From the NCBI GenBank assembly GCA_027627225.1, contig CM051025.1:54628681-54692680 (forward strand): a DNA stretch of 64,000 bases. Direction: 5' to 3'. Source of the DNA: Congeria kusceri (Eukaryota > Mollusca > Bivalvia > Myida > Dreissenidae). Below the pieces are notes generated by a model, which saw only the letters and a program-made list of their open reading frames with translations, had not been told where the DNA came from and did not search any database. Shown here piece after piece: positions 59,801 to 64,000 of this stretch. A program made the translations under genes and the position numbers. How positions within the stretch are numbered: the stretch's first letter is position 1; every line of letters starts with the position of its first letter.

Positions 59801-60667
59801 AAACGTGTCAAAACGGGGGACAATGTGTGCTCAGTTTTCAGGAAAATAACCGGAACGGAACGACAATGTGCAGGTTAAATATTTAAAGTAATAGTTGTAG
59901 CACACTTCGACCGAAAAATATTAGCTATTTAACGAGCCAACAGAGCAAGATTAAATAATTCACATATTAAAGTCAAAGAGTGTTGCACGAATTTTATACC
60001 ATATTTACCAATGACATCGCAACTTTCCAATGGACAGTTCTTAGACATCACGTGATGTCTAACATACTTTGCATGCGTTTCATTGCCAAATTTAGCGCAG
60101 TTGCAATGTGTCCACTCAGTGCTATCGTTCAAATAAAATATTTTGTCTTAATTGTGTACAGGGTGTTTTGTACAAAAATAAGAACAAATATATACATTTA
60201 AATAACATTGTATCTAATTTTGTATCGACGCGTAGTTAGAGATTATATGTGTTTTGCTATTAACAAATGTTAATATATGTTTTGTACACCAGTTACTTGC
60301 GAATTGGTTTGATGTACAAATACGACATATATTTTAGCACCAAAGGTTTCCAAGAGCGGTGTAGATATGTAATTGAGAAGATATAATTTACCGCCATCAC
60401 AAGACATATTTTACAGACAATATTTCACATTGAGCGTATACAAACCATTTTACAGTTAGAATCATTTATTTCAAGATGCGCTGAGAGTGCCAAGTACATA
60501 TACAGCGGTGAAAAATGCGAAATTAAAACTGAAAGATTGAAGCTGGAGGCAAATGTCATTGCTGCAATAGCTGCCAGCGTCGGAGCCATCGTCATTTTCA
60601 TCGGTGTAGTTGTTGCTATTTGCGTCATTAAAAGACGTCGGCGAAAGACGCCCTCTAACGAAGATAG
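47814..60667 (+). CDS. Transmembrane mucin with SEA and EGF-like domains
   Basis: Exons 47814-47868 (signal peptide), 50810-57112 (Thr/Ser/Pro repeats), 57355-57473, 58139-58197 and 59355-59518 (SEA), 59681-59873 and 60476-60667 (EGF, membrane, tail start). Junction phases are 1, 1, 0, 2, 1, 2, and each joins a sensible codon (G|CA, G|AT, AC|A, G|TT, AG|A). The architecture of signal, O-glycosylated repeats, SEA, EGF and membrane anchor is that of membrane mucins and implies a surface barrier or shedding role. The last donor (gtatgt at 60668) shows that the tail continues beyond, but a LINE occupies the following DNA and no further exon was found. The repeat exon has about nine frame breaks and a 960-bp insertion, so the gene may be broken, or the assembly may carry indels in the repeats. 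Confidence 0.78.
48066..48265 (+). repeat. Dispersed repeat, copy related to 21221-21440
   Basis: Carries tttaaacccccaatgctttg, ccaaggcggtgacccc, ggcaattggtcacttg and ggagtttc in order, inverted relative to the other copy. It lies in the first intron of the mucin. Confidence 0.7.
48943..49075. repeat. 19-bp minisatellite, seven perfect copies
   Basis: The unit ccgactgaccaccaacact is repeated without visible change. It lies in the first mucin intron. There are no spacers, so it is not a CRISPR array. Confidence 0.92.
49560..50000. other. GC-rich island in mucin intron
   Basis: Sharply GC-rich against AT-rich surroundings, with many cgg/ccg motifs (cgccggacggcattttcat, gcggccggcccccg) and CpGs. 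The 141-residue ORF across it has low-complexity Arg/Pro content and no domain. It could be a transposon fragment or a CpG-rich regulatory region. Confidence 0.5.
50218..50560. repeat. TIR-bounded dispersed element with tRNA-like core, copy 4
   Basis: Starts ttaaagagacttattcaaag and ends ctgtgaataagcccctttac, inverted ends. The core near 50395-50445 reads cattagcctaatggttagcg, an A-box-like sequence. It shares aaacatcaataaaattggc and gcgttataacgcctttcttc with the copies at 4004 and 25170. Confidence 0.6.
50810..57112 (+). CDS. Mucin PTS tandem-repeat exon
   Basis: After ttattacag the exon encodes degenerate 8-9-residue repeats (TSTSPTTE, TSTSPTTTE; DNA unit 24-27 bp, acgtctaccagtcctaccac). 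Thr and Ser are more than half of the residues, ideal for O-glycosylation. The last part (TVSTTSITTTSILS, SDHIPGVEYINI) is unique and ends ATC G before gtatgt. The mucin frame is open for long parts (about 53760-55630 and 55640-57112) but shifts near 50980, 51288, 51580, 51845, 52308, 52555, 52600, 53745 and 55635. Entry and exit frames agree overall (6303 bp). All six frames are largely stop-free because the unit has no stop in any frame, so opposite-strand ORFs are artefacts. Confidence 0.8.
52731..53690. mobile_element. Insertion (possible DNA transposon) inside the mucin repeat exon
   Basis: The repeat text stops at ...ctactactga and resumes with ctactactga at 53689. Between them the ends are loosely inverted: ttgggatgggaccgaatatt with gaatattcgaatattcg at the left, and cgaatattcgaatattgatt then cggcccaat at the right. 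The inside is AT-rich without a transposase ORF. The shared ctactactga could be a target duplication, but the host repeat makes this ambiguous. An intron is a less likely reading (donor gttggg is poor, although ttgatttcag is a fair acceptor). Confidence 0.6.
57355..59518 (+). CDS. SEA domain exons of the mucin
   Basis: Exon 57355-57473 encodes DQFSVVVPHVLKVANVTFD and ends EFKTK. Exon 58139-58197 encodes LTRQFQNVSKFRQIEIKSF. Exon 59355-59518 encodes KGSVVCNFEIKLTGSTN and ends ISKAFGK. Together they follow the SEA fold: strand, helix, central helix, then the GS-VVV strand where SEA domains of MUC1 type cleave themselves between Gly and Ser. Here the site is GSVVC. The introns contain two fold-back repeats (57644 and 58261). 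Confidence 0.76.
57644..57886. repeat. Dispersed fold-back element with GGCGTGTC ends
   Basis: Starts ggcgtgtcttgggaaatgcg and ends ttttcccacgacacgcc. The interior matches 14198-14420 (cacaggctaatccaggacga, ctgtaggcggaaagtgccgt). Confidence 0.78.
58261..58517. repeat. Dispersed fold-back element, diverged copy
   Basis: Starts ggcgtgttgtgagaaaccgg and ends ggttttccgttaacgcgaga. The interior has cctgtgcagtccgcacaggc and cctgtgcggactgcactggc. Confidence 0.72.
58860..59235. other. GC-rich intron segment, origin unknown
   Basis: Unusually GC-rich for the locus (cctcgcggcctccacagctt, gggcctgatacgggctccg). Overlapping short ORFs have no domain. It is probably a dispersed repeat but I could not match it to another copy here. 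Confidence 0.4.
59681..60667 (+). CDS. EGF-like, transmembrane and juxtamembrane exons of the mucin
   Basis: Exon 59681-59873 encodes VADELRDCPCCAFDRPPCYP and CVHPCVNDKTCQNGGQC, then NNRNGTTMC and a split Arg codon. Exon 60476-60667 continues CAESAKYIYSGEKCE, completing an EGF-like module (NGGxC ... CxC ... YxGxxCE). It then reads NVIAAIAASVGAIVIFIG and VVVAICVIKRRRRK, a membrane helix with a strong basic stop. The acceptor at 60475 (atttcaag) is weaker than one at 60454-60455 (ttttacag), but only the former avoids an immediate stop and keeps the EGF. Confidence 0.78.
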
Positions 60668-60750
60668 GTATGTGGCTTTTTTTTTAACGGAATCGTTCTT
60701 GCAACAGCGTCACGGAGGTTTAATTTTATATTTAATATAAAATTATTATG

Positions 60751-60982
60751 GATGAGTATCGGTGAAAAATCGGGCTTAATGTATGTGTGAAAAGTGTCTT
60801 ATCGGATTAACGTGTGCAGTCCGCAAAGGCTAATACGGGAAATTTGTTCCGTCTACAGAGGATTTATGTTTAGAAGAGACAGAATATATCATAAAGCGGA
60901 AAGTGTCGTTCTGGATTAGACTGTGCTTACTGCTAATCCGATACTTTACGCACATGCATTAAACCGATTTATCCACGACACT
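60751..60982. repeat. Dispersed fold-back element, degenerate copy
   Basis: Starts gatgagtatcggtgaaaaat and ends ttatccacgacact, with gcggaaagtgtcgttctgga inside. It is more diverged than the other copies. Confidence 0.62.
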
Positions 60983-61277
60983 GTTATTGATATATTTTAT
61001 ATATAACTGATAATCATATAAATCGATGAGAATATTGTATGAGTGAAAGGTAAAATTCGTTAATAAGTTCATGTTCAAGGCTTAATTAACTAATAATTTA
61101 GAACAGCACCTGATGTTTTACATATGTTTATAGTAAGCTGATCGGAGCAGACGTGTTTTTTAAAGCTCTGATACAAATCTGGATTAACTTTGTTAAATTT
61201 AGGAATAAAACAATATATTTGGCATTGATGTGTAGAGTACGTCAAGATCTATCTAGCAGTGTGAAAATGAAACTAAA

Positions 61278-62295
61278 ATGACAGGAAAAAATAGGCGAAA
61301 TAAGAAGAAAAGGAGTGAAAGTGATGACAATTTTAGTGATAGTAAACGTGTAAATACGCAAAATTCGCCATGGGCTTTGAACCAATTAGCCAGGTATTGA
61401 GTGAAGTGAATTCAGTTCTATACAACGAGGGGATTAACGTGACCACCAGTAACGTATTCGATGTGCTAAATAGCGTGAGCGATACTTACGATATGTACGA
61501 TTCTAACCAAGCCAAGCCGTCTAAAACTATGGAAGGCAGTACATGCCAACAAAATATGGGTCCGACAAATGCTAATATAATCGCCATGCTAGGCAGAATT
61601 GACTTAAAATTAAACGACATGGATTCAAGACTCAAGGTTCTCGACGGGCTTGAAAAGAAAGTAGACAATTTTGACAAAGGTCTCAAAAAGTTGTGGATTC
61701 ATATAGACACTATTGCCAAGGAAACCGCGATAAAATTGACAGGGCTGAACAAAGCATCGAATCTGTAAACATCGATCTAGAAGGGGCTAGGAAACGGATA
61801 TCCGACTTAGAAAGGGACAATGATACATTGAACGACGATATGAACTATGTTCAATCCCGGAGCATGCGAAACAATTTGATATTTGGTAACATCCCGGAAG
61901 AACCTGATGAATCGCCGACAAGATGCGAACAAACAGTTAGAGACTTCATGGTGGAAAAACTAAAACTAACAAAGGAAACGGTTTCGGCCATGAGATTCGA
62001 ACGAGTACACAGGATGGGCCAGAAAAATACGAACGGACGCGGAACTACCGGAAACGGCGGCGAATGGAGACACCGTAGCATCGTGTGCAAGTTTTCGTTT
62101 TTTAACGACCGGGAACAGGTCCGTGGATGTAGCAGGAACCTCAGGGGCACTCCGTTCTATGTGACAGAACAATTCCCACCAGAAGTCGCAGCAAAAAGGA
62201 GGCGTCTCTTTAAAAAGGAAAAGCAGGCGGGAAAAATGGCGTGGGTGTCATACGACACCTTCTACATTGACGGCAGGCCAGTGAAGGACCCGTAG
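61278..62295 (+). pseudogene. LINE ORF1 protein
   Basis: A basic start (MTGKNRRNKKKRSESDDNFS) shifts by one base near 61370 into a frame reading SQVLSEVNSVLYNEGINV. A coiled coil follows, with another shift between 61693 and 61768. The RRM-like core is RSMRNNLIFGNIPEEPDES, VRDFMVEKLKL, FERVHRMGQ and IVCKFSFFNDREQVRG. This pattern (NNLIF, HR-G, VKF-DRE) is that of L1-type ORF1 RNA-binding chaperones. Confidence 0.72.
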
Positions 62296-62319
62296 GAAGG
62301 ACCGGATGGACTTAAGTGT

Positions 62320-63119
62320 TAAGTCTGGAACTGCAATGGGTTAAGTGCAGCAAAACGAGAAGACCCAGATTTTATCTCTTTTATCTTACAATATGATTTA
62401 ATTATTCTGTTTGAAACATGAACTTGTAAATCAAGCAAAATTAAACTTTCTGGCTATGATTGTCATAACTTTTATAGGACATATAGACATAGGCAAGCAG
62501 AGCGCAATAGTGGAGGTATAGTAATATACAAACGCAAAAGCATTAGCAGTGAAATATATATTGTTAAAAATACACATGATACTATCATATGGCTTAAAAT
62601 AGATAAACATTACTTTAGCAATAATGAAGACATATACCTTGCAGCCGTATATATGTGGGGTAGTTCTTCGCCGATTGCTAACTTGATAGATACGGACCTG
62701 TTTGAATCACTTGGTAACGATATAAATCATTACCAGGCTTTGGGCACTGTTCTGTTAGCTGGTGATTTTAATGCTAGAACAGCTTGTTAAAGTGATACTA
62801 TTATTTGTGATTCATATATACGTGATATTGATCCTGAATAGTATTCATCTGATAACGCGTTACCAAGATATTCAATGGACAAGGGAAGTAACTATCAAGG
62901 AAATAATTTACTATATTTATTTAAGGCTACGGCATTGAGAATCGCAAACGGGAGATTGGGTTCAGACTTCAGTATTTGTAAATATACATGCTGTAATACA
63001 AATGGCGCAAGCGTAATTGATTACTTGGTACTCAGCGAAAATTCTTTTAATGCCGTAGACAATTTTACTGTAGAAGATTTTAATAATTTTAATGATCATA
63101 CCCCGCTGTCTTTCAATTG
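62320..63119 (+). pseudogene. LINE ORF2 endonuclease region
   Basis: VWNCNGLSAAKREDPDFIS opens the apurinic-like endonuclease. Motifs LIILFET, LLAGDFNART and SVIDYLVLSE and the final NDHTPLSFN match its catalytic Glu, Asp-Asn and His boxes. A TGA after ILFET, TAA after FNARTAC and TAG near 62840 disable it. Confidence 0.72.
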
Positions 63120-64000
63120 ATATGTAACAGGCGGGTTATTATAGAAGAGCCATATATAAGGGAGTACGTAAAATGGAGTGATGATGAAAAGCAACATTTT
63201 CGTGATGGTTTAGTTACTAGAGCCTCTGATTTTAACAATTTATTTCTAAATTATACTGAGCGAACGGGAACAAATGTTAATAACTTAGTAAATAATTTCA
63301 CAAATATTGTAAGAGATGTTGCTGATCCCTAATTTATCAAACGTGTTAAAAAATATCCACAATTCGAAAAACATATTATTCCAGACAGCGATAAATGGTT
63401 CGACCAAGAATGCAGGGAAGCGAAAGATTGTATAAAGACGCCTCGTATATCTATAATAATTCACATCGTGATACTGATAGAATAGAACTGTGTCGATTGA
63501 AAAGAAATTATAAATTAATTTCCAAAAAGAAGCGTAAGGCATTCAATTTTAAACGCTGTAAACAGTTTTAAGATCTTAAACGAAATAAACCAAAAGACTT
63601 GTGGAGGTACTTTAGATCCCAAAATACAACATGTAAAAATAGCCATGTGCACTTGATGATTTTAAGAATCATTTTGAGGAAACGTTTTCTGATATTAATT
63701 ATACAACAAATGCTGATGCAGAAGATTTTAATTTGAATCACGAATTTGATAATTTCACCAATGTATTAGGGATCTAGATAACCAAATAACATGTACTGAA
63801 GTTATTAAAGCTATTGCTCTTCTAAAGAAATGTAAATCGCCAGGAGAAGATCAATTATTAAATGAATACTTTATACAGCTTGTGATAGTTTGGCTGGGTA
63901 TATCACAACGATTTTCAATATAATCTTTAACAATGGGAATTTCCCTTATGTTGGACCAAATGAATTATAATCCCCCTACATAAGAAGGGTGACAAATCAG
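63120..64000 (+). pseudogene. LINE ORF2 linker and start of reverse transcriptase
   Basis: After several frame changes the sequence reads VIKAIALLKKCKSPGEDQLL and ends IPLHKKGDKS, the first conserved RT blocks (KSPG-D, H-KGD). The catalytic boxes would lie beyond the window. Confidence 0.6.

Larger units (their letters stand above)
61278..64000 (+). mobile_element. Degenerate non-LTR retrotransposon (LINE), 5' part
   Basis: Two ORFs are recognisable: an ORF1 with coiled coil and RRM-like core, and an ORF2 with an apurinic endonuclease and the beginning of a reverse transcriptase, cut by the window edge. Several stops and frameshifts make the copy dead. The RRM-type ORF1 points to an L1/Tx1-like or similar clade; I cannot assign it firmly. 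It lies just after the last visible mucin exon. Confidence 0.75.

Overview
The window is eukaryotic, AT-rich, intron-rich DNA packed with dispersed repeats. Small symmetric phase-1 exons, multi-CCP (sushi) receptors, TRIM-like B-box genes, a SEA/EGF mucin and a tyrosine-recombinase retrotransposon point to a mollusc. From memory, the dispersed fold-back repeat with ends like GGCGTGTCGT resembles repeats of dreissenid mussels. That is an inference, not a database result.

Layout. (1) 1-17186, plus strand: the 3' part of a large gene for a type I membrane protein with at least 27 complete CCP domains, one per exon, followed by a transmembrane exon and a Ser/Thr-rich cytoplasmic tail exon. The CCP exons fall into types ordered as a seven-exon higher-order repeat. 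(2) 18224-24843, minus strand: two neighbouring TRIM-like B-box/coiled-coil/propeller genes, both broken by frameshifts and stops. (3) 26865-32450, minus strand: a decayed paralogue of the CCP receptor, with four intact CCP exons and a homologous transmembrane exon carrying a stop. (4) 32775-38492: a degenerate Ngaro/PAT-type tyrosine-recombinase retrotransposon with split direct repeats. (5) 38494-47813: repeat-rich DNA holding fragments of a Cys-rich extracellular-domain gene (minus strand, about 39966-40891), a TIR element with internal tandem repeats, and several satellite-like arrays. (6) 47814-60667, plus strand: a transmembrane mucin with a signal-peptide exon, a 6.3-kb exon of TSTSPTTTE-type repeats, a SEA domain with a GSVV motif, an EGF-like domain and a membrane anchor. 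All exon phases agree, but the repeat exon has frame breaks and a mobile-element insertion. (7) 61278-64000: a 5' piece of a degenerate LINE running off the window.

Taken together this is a cluster of cell-surface or innate-immune-type families (CCP receptors, TRIM-like proteins, a mucin) in which tandem exon duplication, local minisatellites and transposons are actively changing gene structure. All exon limits are read by eye from splice signals and reading phase. No transcript evidence was available.
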